A stretch of DNA of 64,000 nucleotides from Candidatus Bathyarchaeota archaeon. GTDB lineage: Archaea; Thermoproteota; Bathyarchaeia; 40CM-2-53-6. Numbering within the stretch: position 1 is the first letter of the stretch; each line of letters begins with the position of its first letter. A program made the translations under genes and the position numbers. The DNA is taken from positions 1-64,000 of the forward strand of contig VBBQ01000027.1 in NCBI GenBank assembly GCA_005888755.1, read 5' to 3'. Of the stretch, positions 25,961-33,511 are shown piece by piece. The notes beneath the pieces are model-generated. The model ran no database searches. It saw only the letters and a list, made by a program, of their open reading frames with translations, and had not been told where the DNA came from.

Positions 25961-26033
25961 TTTTTCTCAGTCGCTGATAGCGTGTGAATTCCTCTATATC
26001 ACTGTAGGGCTTGCGAGAACCGCTTCAACCAGT

Positions 26034-26792
26034 CTATGAGAGGGCATGTGCTTCTACGAGGGCGCGGAATTTGCTGTTCTTCGTCATTTCGTCCGCGATC
26101 GTGTCGTCTTCTTTGCCCTCGCGGTTCCAGACAATATACCGTCTCTCTCCACCACGAGAGAGTTTTGCAATAAAATAGGGCATGTAGAACAAGGTCCCAT
26201 CCAACAGCTCCAATCTATCGAGGTCTAGCTTAGGTGGAAGCTGCAGCCCATCGGCGAACATCTTCCATCGCAACAGTTTCGTCTTTCTCAAGAACTCAAT
26301 ATTCTCTTTCAGACTTTCTCTCGCGGGACTCTCCTTCGGGAGAGCCTCATACTGTTTCGACCTTTCCTCCGACTGTACTTCATAATCTCTCAAGAGATTT
26401 TTGAGCTCTGCTAACCGTTCGCTCACCAACACCGTGGAGTCAACACCCCTAACGACCAACGAAGAGTCTTCTTCCATATCGGTAAGCATTGGAGCCAGCG
26501 CTACCAGCCTGGGGTCGAAGCCGAAGTTCGCCTCTCGCAAGGCCAGGATTGTTGACCGGCCTTCGCTGATCACCGTCTGCTTTGACACGAAGCCTTTTTC
26601 CGCTGGATAACGGTACGTGAAGTCCAGATAGGGCAGAAAGATCGTTTTCGCGAATACGATCTTCTCCTCCGTTCCTCCTAGGATACCTTTCTTGGCCCTT
26701 TTTCTGTCGGTATCACGCAGGAAAACCTCCTCCGGTATCGCAAGAGGGACAGTCCTAACTGTCATCTTTTCAGGAGCCGCTTCCTCTTTCAA
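26034..26792 (-). CDS. hypothetical soluble protein with coiled-coil centre
   Basis: A 252-residue protein I do not recognise. The first half is beta-rich (TVRTVPLAIPEEVFLRDTDR, KIVFAKTIFLPYLDFTYRYP), the middle is charged and helical (LAELKNLLRDYEVQSEERSK), and the end is again mixed (LFYMPYFIAKLSRGGERRYI). There is no signal peptide or membrane segment. It lies 34 bp downstream of the DUF996 gene on the same strand, so it may act with that membrane protein. Confidence 0.6.
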   Translation of the reverse strand: MKEEAAPEKMTVRTVPLAIPEEVFLRDTDRKRAKKGILGGTEEKIVFAKTIFLPYLDFTYRYPAEKGFVSKQTVISEGRSTILALREANFGFDPRLVALAPMLTDMEEDSSLVVRGVDSTVLVSERLAELKNLLRDYEVQSEERSKQYEALPKESPARESLKENIEFLRKTKLLRWKMFADGLQLPPKLDLDRLELLDGTLFYMPYFIAKLSRGGERRYIVWNREGKEDDTIADEMTKNSKFRALVEAHALS

Positions 26793-26826
26793 CTGCTTTA
26801 TTTCTGAAGATAGTCTTGGAGACCGT

Positions 26827-27471
26827 CTATTGTGCCGGGGTCAGAGAAGGAGGCATTGGCGCAGGCGGCGTTGGTGGCCCCCAGACTTGCTGCGGTGGGG
26901 ACTGCGACGGAAGCTGTTCCGGTATTGAGAAGAAGGCTACGATCTGAAGGATTGCGGCGATGAAGAGTATCACAAAACCTACGAGGACGATCAGCGTGGC
27001 GGCCCCGATGAGGAATAGGAGACCGGTGGTCCGAAACATGTCAACTCTCAATTTCGTGGCTATAGTATCGTAGCTTCTCTTGACGAAGACCGTCGAGATC
27101 AGAATGCAAACCCAAAGTATCACGCCCGCTAAGACCACAAACCCAAGGGCGGCAAAGAATCCGGAAGGAATGGTCATCGATCCGGGTGTGAAACCGCTTA
27201 AAGCGCCAAAGAATGACGCAGCCGCAGCGAGTAAGACCACCGTGGCAATAATTGGTCCTATGATTGCCAAGATAACGGAGTACATCATGTTGCTAAAAAT
27301 CACCTGGTCTCCCACGATGTCAGCAATATTCTTCACAGCGAAAAGCATCAAGACGAGGCCTGCAACCAGCAGGACAATGCCGACGTGAGCGGGAACCCAG
27401 AACAGGAGAGCAAGGATTGCCCCTACTCCGCCGAGCGTCTTCGCCTGCCCTAGAGAAGCCACACGCGCCAT
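26827..27471 (-). CDS. DUF996 family membrane protein
   Basis: A 214-residue protein opening with the DUF996 signature SLGQAKTLGGVGAILALLF and containing five to six hydrophobic segments. The C-terminus is a proline/glutamine-rich tail (PPTPPAPMPPSLTPAQ) that is probably exposed. DUF996 is found mainly in archaea and has no known function. It sits between aMBF1 and an unknown soluble gene, all on the minus strand with short gaps. Confidence 0.82.
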   Translation of the reverse strand: MARVASLGQAKTLGGVGAILALLFWVPAHVGIVLLVAGLVLMLFAVKNIADIVGDQVIFSNMMYSVILAIIGPIIATVVLLAAAASFFGALSGFTPGSMTIPSGFFAALGFVVLAGVILWVCILISTVFVKRSYDTIATKLRVDMFRTTGLLFLIGAATLIVLVGFVILFIAAILQIVAFFSIPEQLPSQSPPQQVWGPPTPPAPMPPSLTPAQ

Positions 27472-27528
27472 AGCGATTTCAGAGTAGATAATGCTTTACG
27501 GCAGCCGCTGAGCGCACTCTTTCTCTTG

Positions 27529-28041
27529 CTACTTGCTTTGCGGTTCCTTGTGTCGTACGATGGCAATGTCGCCGAGGGTCAGCTCTCTGGGCCCCGCTTG
27601 CCTGACGGGAACGGTGGAAACCTCGAGCTCTGCTCTCGGCGCAAGCAATTTCACACGCAGAATGTGTTCCAGTTCCTTTGTCAACCGCATCGTCGGAAGT
27701 ATCTTGCCCAGCTCTATCTTCTGGATCACGGTCAGCTTTTCTTTCGCCTTGAAGGCTAGATCCGTCTGCGACAAGCCTAGTTTCTCCCGGGCATCCTTCA
27801 CAATCCGGTGATAATCCTCGACTAGATCCGAGTCTTCGACCGCTTTCGGTAGGCTCTCTATCGGAGTTCGAGTATGGGATGGCACGGAACCAAGCCGGGC
27901 TGCTCTAGGTCTTCTCTCGGGAAAACCGGGAAGCTCTTTGCCCAGGCTCGAACATGATTGGCAGACGATCAGGGTTGCGCCTTCGACAAGGGACCGGCCG
28001 GGCTTACCGACTATCTCGTTCCCGCAAACCTCGCAGTACAA
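27529..28041 (-). CDS. archaeal multiprotein bridging factor 1
   Basis: A 170-residue aMBF1. The N-terminal zinc ribbon has Cys at 3, 6, 27 and 30 (YCEVCG...CQSC), characteristic of the archaeal form and absent from eukaryotic MBF1. After a proline-rich linker comes the Cro/C1-type helix-turn-helix AREKLGLSQTDLAFKAKEKL to KIELGKILPTM (about 82-125). In archaea MBF1 binds ribosomes and links transcription or translation processes. The downstream end overlaps no other gene. Confidence 0.92.
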   Translation of the reverse strand: MYCEVCGNEIVGKPGRSLVEGATLIVCQSCSSLGKELPGFPERRPRAARLGSVPSHTRTPIESLPKAVEDSDLVEDYHRIVKDAREKLGLSQTDLAFKAKEKLTVIQKIELGKILPTMRLTKELEHILRVKLLAPRAELEVSTVPVRQAGPRELTLGDIAIVRHKEPQSK

Positions 28042-28119
28042 TGGCTGTTACAAGACCTCGCGGCGAGAAACAGCAGAAATAGCCTCAGACCCAGCTTAAT
28101 TAGCTATCGGAAGGTTCTG

Positions 28120-29322
28120 CTAACTTATCGGTGGATAGGTTAGCTTCGGGGCATCGACTCCAGGGATTACCGTAGGCGTCGGGTTCCCCTTCACAGCTTC
28201 AACTGCTCCGCCTTGCGCCTCATTGATTGGAGGCCGGGAACGTGCGAACCTCACCCGTCCCCGCCGAGCCAGGTTTATCGCTGCTACCCTGTCCCGGTCC
28301 ATCACCATTCTGCACTTTTCACACCAGAGCTTGCGTTCCAGTCTCTTATCCCCTTGGAGTCTCTCCCCGCATCTCGGACAAGTCAGACTGGACCCTCTGG
28401 TCTCACGCTTAGACAAACGGATTACCGGAAGGCCTGTCCATCGGGCCTTGTACTCTATCTGCTTCTGAGCTTGACTGAAAGACCATGCGTTCATCTTATC
28501 CCTGTGTTTTCTGCCCTGCCAGTTGCCTCTACGGTAGAGACTTCGTATTCCTCGAATATCTTCGAGGACGATTGCTTCTCTACGCTCAACAGCCTTTGCG
28601 ACTATTGTCTTCGTGGTGTTATGGAGTATCTGGCTAGTTCTGTCCCTCCTCCGCTCTCCATACTTGGAGGAGACCAGACGCCGAAGACGAGCATCATCCC
28701 GTTTGAAAGAGGCCACAATGCGCCCTGTGGTTCTGACAATTCTCACGGTTTCTGAAAGGTCGTAGCAGGATACCCACTCGTCGTTGCCCGCTGTGAGATT
28801 ACGAAGATTACGGTCCACGCCCACTGTATGGATGCATTCTATCTCCGGAGGTTCACGAGCGATACTGAGACTCAGGCTGTGAGGGGTAAGCGTGAAGGAA
28901 CGGACTGTGACGCCCGTTTGGGAGATAACCGCCAGGGTATGGTTGGTCAAGGGTATTCTGAAACGTTTCCTTCTCGATACTGGAATACGCAAAGACCTGT
29001 TCTCTATTTTGAAACCGTAGCAGGAGATGAGCTGTGGTTTGACGGAGTACGGGGTCTTGGAAGCGTAGCCTCTACGGATAGACTTTTTCCTAGCCGCAAG
29101 TATTCCTGCTGCTCTGCTTATAGCGCAGAGCTTGTAGTAGCTGGGTGAATCGTAACGAGATAATTGGCTGTAGGCGAGCAGCGAGAGTCCTCTGAGAGAG
29201 CTAGTATCGTTGGTGAGACCTTTCCGTATCGAGTCGTTCACCATGCTCCGGAAAACATCCAGCAACCCTAGAAGACATTCTGGTGGAGCAAAGTTCTGCC
29301 GGACAGATTTTACAGCGAACAC
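28120..29322 (-). CDS. tnpB: TnpB, RNA-guided nuclease of an IS605/IS1341-type element
   Basis: A 400-residue intact TnpB. The RuvC residues are all visible: D in VGVDRNLRNL (about 190), E in IVLEDIRGI and D in MDRDRVAAINLA. The zinc finger CPRCG...CEKCR lies between the second and third. TnpB proteins are ancestors of Cas12 and cut DNA using an omega RNA made from the 3' end of their own element. No tnpA transposase is adjacent, so this is a tnpB-only element, immobile by itself. It lies between aMBF1 and the PUA/NAC operon. GTG start at 29322. Confidence 0.93.
   Translation of the reverse strand: MFAVKSVRQNFAPPECLLGLLDVFRSMVNDSIRKGLTNDTSSLRGLSLLAYSQLSRYDSPSYYKLCAISRAAGILAARKKSIRRGYASKTPYSVKPQLISCYGFKIENRSLRIPVSRRKRFRIPLTNHTLAVISQTGVTVRSFTLTPHSLSLSIAREPPEIECIHTVGVDRNLRNLTAGNDEWVSCYDLSETVRIVRTTGRIVASFKRDDARLRRLVSSKYGERRRDRTSQILHNTTKTIVAKAVERREAIVLEDIRGIRSLYRRGNWQGRKHRDKMNAWSFSQAQKQIEYKARWTGLPVIRLSKRETRGSSLTCPRCGERLQGDKRLERKLWCEKCRMVMDRDRVAAINLARRGRVRFARSRPPINEAQGGAVEAVKGNPTPTVIPGVDAPKLTYPPIS
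28152..28330 (-). ncRNA. candidate omega RNA at the tnpB 3' end
   Basis: In IS605-type elements the guide RNA covers the end of tnpB and stops at the element's right end, with the guide read from the flank. Here 28152-28205 is almost identical to the relic at 9211-9264 and both matches end at the same base, minus-strand ...GGAGT(C/T)GATG. If that is the right end, the guide would begin at 28151 and read CCCCGAAGCTAACCTATC. The 5' limit of the RNA is not determined. Confidence 0.4.
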
Positions 29323-29405
29323 GGGGGTGAGACATAGAAAACCAAAAACCTACTTAAGCCATAGAGGCAAACGACGATAAGTTTAGCGGAGCTATCGGAA
29401 GAAGG

Positions 29406-29897
29406 ATGCCTCTTCAACCCGTCAAGCCGCAGCTCCACGAGCTGCGAAGGATCAGAGCTGTAGCTGCCTATCAGTTCGGCAGAGGAGCTGAGAAGGCCTT
29501 TCCCACGTCAATACTAATCGTTCGATCTCCGAACACGCACAGAATACGCCATGTGTACAATGACGGAAAATTACTCGCCACCTATCGTCCCAAGGACGGG
29601 CTTCTGGCCTTGACTGTGAATGGAGGCGTCGCATTGAAGCGGATTTTCAAGGCTCCAAAGCTACGAGTCAAGGTTACCCCCGGTGTAGAGTCGTTCATCA
29701 GAAAAGGTGGAAACGTATTCGCCAAACACGTGATAGGGGTGGACCCTGAGCTGCGGCCTGAAGAGGAGGTCCTGGTTGTGGACAAGAAGGACCGCTTGTT
29801 GGCAGTTGGGAGATCCTTCTTCAATGCTATAGAGATGCAGAGTTTCGAGATCGGGATAGCTGTGAAGGTTCGGCACGGAGCTGCCGATTCTGAATAG
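29406..29897 (+). CDS. PUA-domain RNA-binding protein
   Basis: A 163-residue protein whose C-terminal half is a PUA domain (VTPGVESFIRKGGNVFAKHV, then VDPELRPEEEVLVVDKKDRL and AVGRSFF). The N-terminal half (RIRAVAAYQFGRGAEKAF) resembles the pre-PUA region of archaeal tRNA-guanine transglycosylase C-terminal proteins. PUA domains bind structured RNA such as tRNA. It precedes the NAC gene by about 46 bp in the same direction, an arrangement I recall from other archaea. Confidence 0.85.
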   Translation: MPLQPVKPQLHELRRIRAVAAYQFGRGAEKAFPTSILIVRSPNTHRIRHVYNDGKLLATYRPKDGLLALTVNGGVALKRIFKAPKLRVKVTPGVESFIRKGGNVFAKHVIGVDPELRPEEEVLVVDKKDRLLAVGRSFFNAIEMQSFEIGIAVKVRHGAADSE

Positions 29898-29943
29898 GCT
29901 TAACAATCACCGGACAGGGTGGGAGGAGAATGATTTCGCGTTG

Positions 29944-30294
29944 ATGCGTCGAGGAAAGGTCAATCCCCGCGAAGCAAACAGAATGATGCAACGCATGGGC
30001 ATGCAAGTCCAGCAACTAGACGATGTTACCAAGGTGATAATGGAAACCCCGACCAGAAGGATTGTCATCGACAACCCCGAAGTCGCAACAGTAACAGTAC
30101 AAGGACAGACCATCTACCAGGTCGGAGGGGGAACTATTCGGGAGGAGGGAGTAGGCGGAGGCTCCGACGATGACGCGAAACTTGTCGCCTCACAGGCAGG
30201 AGTATCTATGGAACAGGCGACGAGCGCGTTGCGACAATCCAACGGCGACTTGGCACAGGCTATCATCCTGCTCAAACAGAAACGCAACCCTTGA
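29944..30294 (+). CDS. nac: archaeal nascent polypeptide-associated complex protein
   Basis: A 116-residue homologue of NAC-alpha that binds emerging polypeptides at the ribosome. The opening is typical (NPREANRMMQRMGMQVQQLD), followed by the NAC beta barrel (VIMETPTRRIVIDNPEVATV, GQTIYQVGG) and a C-terminal UBA domain (VSMEQATSALRQSNGDLAQA). The ATG at 29944 follows an in-frame TTG at 29941. It is 9 bp upstream of a NUDIX gene and probably co-transcribed with it and with the PUA gene. Confidence 0.95.
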   Translation: MRRGKVNPREANRMMQRMGMQVQQLDDVTKVIMETPTRRIVIDNPEVATVTVQGQTIYQVGGGTIREEGVGGGSDDDAKLVASQAGVSMEQATSALRQSNGDLAQAIILLKQKRNP

Positions 30295-30303
30295 TCTGTC
30301 TAT

Positions 30304-30768
30304 ATGACCATTCAGGCGACACTGTGCTTCATCCTTCACGATAACAAAGTTCTCTTGCTGAAGAAGAACCCCGGCCTCTTCGGGGCCGGCAAATGGAACG
30401 CGCCAGGCGGAAAACTACAACACGGGGAGACTGCTGAACACTGTGCTAAGAGAGAAGTCTACGAGGAGACGGGTCTAGAAGTCCAGCCCAGGAAGATCGG
30501 AACTCTCGAATTTTTCAAGTTTGACAAGCGTCAGGACCCGGACTGGATAGCACACGTATTCTTGACGAACGAATTTCACGGGACAATTAAGGAGGGCAAA
30601 GAAGGCGTTCTCCGATGGTTCCTGATTGACCATCCTCCGTTCGACGACATGTGGGAAGACGACAGATATTGGTATAGACACGCGGTCGAGGGCAAGAGTT
30701 TTCGTGGGAATTTCTACTTTAGAGGAGATTTTGAGAAACTGGTCGAACACAGGATCGAGCTTCTCTAG
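30304..30768 (+). CDS. NUDIX hydrolase (MutT/8-oxo-dGTPase-like)
   Basis: A 154-residue NUDIX enzyme. The Nudix box is complete: GGKLQHGETAEHCAKREVYE followed directly by ETGL (about residues 37-60), giving GX5EX7REUXEEXGU. The remainder resembles the MTH1-like 8-oxo-dGTP diphosphatases (FFKFDKRQDPDWIAHVFL, MWEDDRYWYRHAVEGKSFRG), which clean oxidised nucleotides, though other nucleoside diphosphate derivatives are possible. It follows NAC closely in the same direction. Confidence 0.92.
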   Translation: MTIQATLCFILHDNKVLLLKKNPGLFGAGKWNAPGGKLQHGETAEHCAKREVYEETGLEVQPRKIGTLEFFKFDKRQDPDWIAHVFLTNEFHGTIKEGKEGVLRWFLIDHPPFDDMWEDDRYWYRHAVEGKSFRGNFYFRGDFEKLVEHRIELL

Positions 30769-30825
30769 CCCGCTTGACTATTAAGGAGACTCGGATGGGA
30801 GAGAACCGAGCAGGAGACATCATTA

Positions 30826-32367
30826 TTGCGGATAGTCGAATGTGTTCCCAACTTCAGTGAAGGCCGGAGGAAAGAGGTCATCGAATCGATTGCTGACGCC
30901 ATTCGAAAGACGCCTGGGGTAACGCTCCTCGATGTGGAATCCAACTCTGATCACAACAGGTCCGTGATAAGCTTCGTCGGCGAGCCGGGGCCCGTGAAGG
31001 ACGCTGCTCTAGCTGCTAGCCAAAAGGCGATTGAGCTGATCGACCTGAGACATCACAAGGGAGAGCATCCAAGAATGGGCGCGGTCGATGTTGTTCCTTT
31101 CGTGCCGTTGTCCGGCGTAACCATTGACGACTGCGTTTCGCTAGCCCGTTCTTTCGGGCAAGAGTTTGCCGAGAAATTTCACGTGCCTGTTTTCCTCTAT
31201 GAGGAAGCAGCGACTACCGCAGAAAGACGGAACCTCGCTGACGTCCGTGAAGGAGAGTTTGAAGGCCTCCAAGACAAGATTGGCAAGGACCCGGCGAAGA
31301 AGCCGGACTTTGGTCCCGAGAAGATCCATCCCACTGCAGGCGCGACGGCTGTTGGAGCCCGAGAGATTCTGATAGCCTACAACGTAAACCTTGGGACAAG
31401 TGATCTAAACATCGCGAAGAAGATCGCCCACCAACTGCGAGCAAAAGATGGCGGGCTCTCGTTCGTAAAGGCGCTCGGGTTCGAGCTGAAGGAGCGCGGA
31501 ATAGTTCAGGTGTCGATGAACCTGACGAACTATCGCAAGAGCCAGTTGTTCAAGGCATACGAGCTGGTCAAGCTCTTCGCTGATCGCTACGGCGTCCCAG
31601 TCGTAGGGAGCGAGGTGGTGGGGCTCGCACCTATGGATTCCCTCGTCGACTCAGCAGAGTTCTACTTGCGACTGGAGAACTTTAGCCGAGACCAAGTCCT
31701 AGAGAGGAAACTCTTCGCTCCTACGCCTTCAACACTGACCGACCAGAGCCTGGCAATGTTCAGCGAGGAAGTCGCGTCCAAAAAGGCCACCCCGGGGGGC
31801 GGAAGTGTCTCCGCATACATGGGAGCACTCGCCGCAGGACTTCTCTGCATGGTCGCCCGGATAACGCTGGGAAAGAAGGATCCCCCGCCCAGTGCAGAAA
31901 AACTCAACGAGGTGGTGAAGGAGGGTGAGGCTCTTCGCCAGAAACTTCTACGCCTTGTAGTGGAGGACACTGAAGCCTTTGACCTGGTGATGAAAGCGTT
32001 CAAGCTCCCGAAGGACCAGCCTGAGACTCGGAAGAAGGCGATAGAAGAAGCAACCATCAAAGCATCTGAGATACCACTCTCAACACTCAACTGCTCAGTC
32101 AAAGTTCTAAGACTGGCTCACGAGGTCGCAGAGAAAGGGTCCACGAATGCATTGTCGGATGTCGTCACCGCTGTCTCTTCGGCGCGTGCGGCCGTTGAAG
32201 GGGCCGCAAGCAATGTCTTGATCAACCTTGCAAGTCTTAGCGATCAAAAGTACGTGGAGAACATCTCAAGACAGGTCTCTGATCTTCGAAAGGAAGCTGC
32301 TCAGCTTGAGGAACGGGCTGGAAAGCTTGTCGAGTCTAGAATTAGGAATCCTAGGATTCCAGCCTGA
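30826..32367 (+). CDS. ftcD: fused glutamate formimidoyltransferase / formimino-THF cyclodeaminase
   Basis: A 513-residue bifunctional protein. Residues 1 to about 300 are the formiminotransferase (ECVPNFSEGRRKEVIESIAD, VESNSDHNRSVISF, catalytic-type His at 81 in GEHPRMGAVDVVPF). Residues from about 315 are the cyclodeaminase (FSEEVASKKATPGGGSVSAY, MGALAAGLLCMVARIT). Together they transfer the formimino group of histidine breakdown to tetrahydrofolate and release ammonia, giving methenyl-THF. The fusion matches the mammalian and some archaeal arrangement. TTG start at 30826. No hut genes are adjacent. The 3' end overlaps the convergent HxlR gene by 17 bp. Confidence 0.94.
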   Translation: MRIVECVPNFSEGRRKEVIESIADAIRKTPGVTLLDVESNSDHNRSVISFVGEPGPVKDAALAASQKAIELIDLRHHKGEHPRMGAVDVVPFVPLSGVTIDDCVSLARSFGQEFAEKFHVPVFLYEEAATTAERRNLADVREGEFEGLQDKIGKDPAKKPDFGPEKIHPTAGATAVGAREILIAYNVNLGTSDLNIAKKIAHQLRAKDGGLSFVKALGFELKERGIVQVSMNLTNYRKSQLFKAYELVKLFADRYGVPVVGSEVVGLAPMDSLVDSAEFYLRLENFSRDQVLERKLFAPTPSTLTDQSLAMFSEEVASKKATPGGGSVSAYMGALAAGLLCMVARITLGKKDPPPSAEKLNEVVKEGEALRQKLLRLVVEDTEAFDLVMKAFKLPKDQPETRKKAIEEATIKASEIPLSTLNCSVKVLRLAHEVAEKGSTNALSDVVTAVSSARAAVEGAASNVLINLASLSDQKYVENISRQVSDLRKEAAQLEERAGKLVESRIRNPRIPA

Positions 32368-32704
32368 CAAGCCCTCCCATCTTGTCAGCCCAGACCATCA
32401 ACGGAGCCACAAGGATTGTAAGCTCTCTACCCTCACTCGTTAGATGATACTCGACGCGCGGCGGTATCTCGCGGAACGCCTCCCGCTCGATGAGGCCGGT
32501 TCGCTGAAGGTCTTTGAGAACCTCGGCGAGTGTCTTGGCGCTTATTCCTTTGAGCCGCCCTTGTAATTGATTGAACCTCATGGTTCCATTGTTGCCAAGT
32601 TGGGCAAGCAAGCAAAGTGTCCACTTCTTACCTACGATATCGATGAGCCCTTTGCAGGGACAGGGACAAACACAGCATGGTTCTCCTTCTACTAGCCTAA
32701 CCAT
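32351..32704 (-). CDS. HxlR-family regulator with a cysteine-rich N-terminus
   Basis: A 117-residue HxlR/MarR-like winged-helix protein: LIDIVGKKWTLCLLAQLGNN, then MRFNQLQGRLKGISAKTLAE, VLKDLQRTGLIERE and the wing EIPPRVEYHLTSEGREL. The N-terminus is unusual, with five Cys in eight residues (PCCVCPCPCKG, C10-C17); ordinary HxlR proteins have one or two. That density suggests metal or thiol sensing. It is divergent from a 20-residue Cys-rich peptide gene, with paired GTTAC repeats between. Start ATG at 32704. Confidence 0.92.
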   Translation of the reverse strand: MVRLVEGEPCCVCPCPCKGLIDIVGKKWTLCLLAQLGNNGTMRFNQLQGRLKGISAKTLAEVLKDLQRTGLIEREAFREIPPRVEYHLTSEGRELTILVAPLMVWADKMGGLVRLES

Positions 32705-32707
32705 AGG

Positions 32708-32770
32708 GTTACCAAGTTACGTACCAGAAACTTGATTGCTTAAATACTTTGTAATAGTAACTAACGTTAC
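32708..32770. promoter_or_regulatory. divergent HxlR / Cys-peptide promoter with two GTTAC operator pairs
   Basis: A central TATA-like CTTAAATAC (about 32739-32747) can serve both directions. On the HxlR side lie two direct GTTAC copies (32708-32712 and 32716-32720), near the expected start point. On the other side lies a perfect inverted repeat AGTAAC-TAAC-GTTACT (32756-32771), near the expected start of the peptide transcript. The same pentamer on both flanks points to one regulator controlling both genes. Confidence 0.6.
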
Positions 32771-32787
32771 TTACAGAGGTGAAGTAT

Positions 32788-32850
32788 TTGGACGATTGCT
32801 GCCCGTGTTGTTGCGGATGTTGCGGGCCAACTGCTAAGGGAACGCCTTAG
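32788..32850 (+). CDS. 20-residue cysteine-rich micro-peptide (7 Cys)
   Basis: From TTG at 32788 to TAG at 32848-32850 the reading is MDDCCPCCCGCCGPTAKGTP: seven Cys in nine residues apart from one Pro and one Gly. A strong ribosome binding site, GAGGTGA (32776-32782), sits 5 bases before the TTG; an in-frame GTG at 32779 would add three residues but lacks such a site. A T-rich stretch follows at 32885. Too short for ordinary gene finders. The composition suggests metal or metalloid binding, and the divergent HxlR regulator has a similar Cys cluster. No family is known to me. Confidence 0.5.
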   Translation: MDDCCPCCCGCCGPTAKGTP

Positions 32851-32879
32851 CCAAAGCCCTACAGCTTATCGTATTATCG

Positions 32880-32893
32880 TTCCCTTTTTTCCT
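32880..32893 (+). terminator. T-rich tract after the Cys-peptide gene
   Basis: A pyrimidine run TTCCCTTTTTTCC (about 32880-32892) lies 30 bp after the peptide stop. Archaeal transcription commonly ends at such T-tracts without a hairpin. It would give a short transcript of about 120 nt. Confidence 0.35.
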
Positions 32894-33043
32894 CTGAAAC
32901 TGGCTCTCAAGGGTCGGATACGCCGAGAAAGACCGAACCGTAGCCTCCTTTGAGAGAACGGATTCGGAAATTCTACTTTCTCTCTGGATAGTAGCGAGTG
33001 AAAAACGACCTCGACAAGGTAAGACTCGGCCGATACTCACTTG

Positions 33044-33502
33044 ATGTCTGTTACTCGCCTTCTTCGAAAATTGAACCTTCGACCACGAACAAGTCCAGGG
33101 TCATTTGCATACTGTGATGCTCAGTCGGGTTCACATCTTCTGTTCCGATGGGATGGGTCTGGATTGACGAAATCAGATGAGATTGTGCTCTTCGAAGAAG
33201 AAGGGCCTGGGTTTCAGCCGCTTCACATTCAAGGTCACCTAACGCGAGTTTTATTCATGATTCGGTCGGGTGATGTGATCGCAAAACTCGTTTGGGTAGT
33301 TCCTGAAGCTCGATGTCGCGATCTTGACAAGATCGTCTTTTCGTGGGTTCGAATGTGGGAAGCCGCGTTCGGTGGCAGATTTCCTCCGATCGAGTACAGG
33401 AGTGAGAACGGCTCATATCTTGGGTCCTTGGGAACGAGCCAGAATGCAAGACACCATTCAGGACCACCATTAGCGAAGTCTGTTGACTTCGAAGAGCTAT
33501 GA
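33044..33502 (+). CDS. hypothetical protein
   Basis: A 152-residue soluble protein with no family I can name. It reads as a compact mixed alpha/beta domain (SHLLFRWDGSGLTKSDEIVL, LTRVLFMIRSGDVIAKLVWV) and a less ordered C-terminus. The ATG at 33044 follows an in-frame TTG at 33041. It ends 9 bp from a convergent methyltransferase gene. Codon use looks like that of its neighbours, which supports it being real. Confidence 0.55.
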   Translation: MSVTRLLRKLNLRPRTSPGSFAYCDAQSGSHLLFRWDGSGLTKSDEIVLFEEEGPGFQPLHIQGHLTRVLFMIRSGDVIAKLVWVVPEARCRDLDKIVFSWVRMWEAAFGGRFPPIEYRSENGSYLGSLGTSQNARHHSGPPLAKSVDFEEL

Positions 33503-33511
33503 TGGAATAGT

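Noticed and set aside
32834-33040. 68-residue minus-strand frame between the Cys peptide and the next gene
   Set aside because: Overlaps the peptide gene, low coding character and no known motif.
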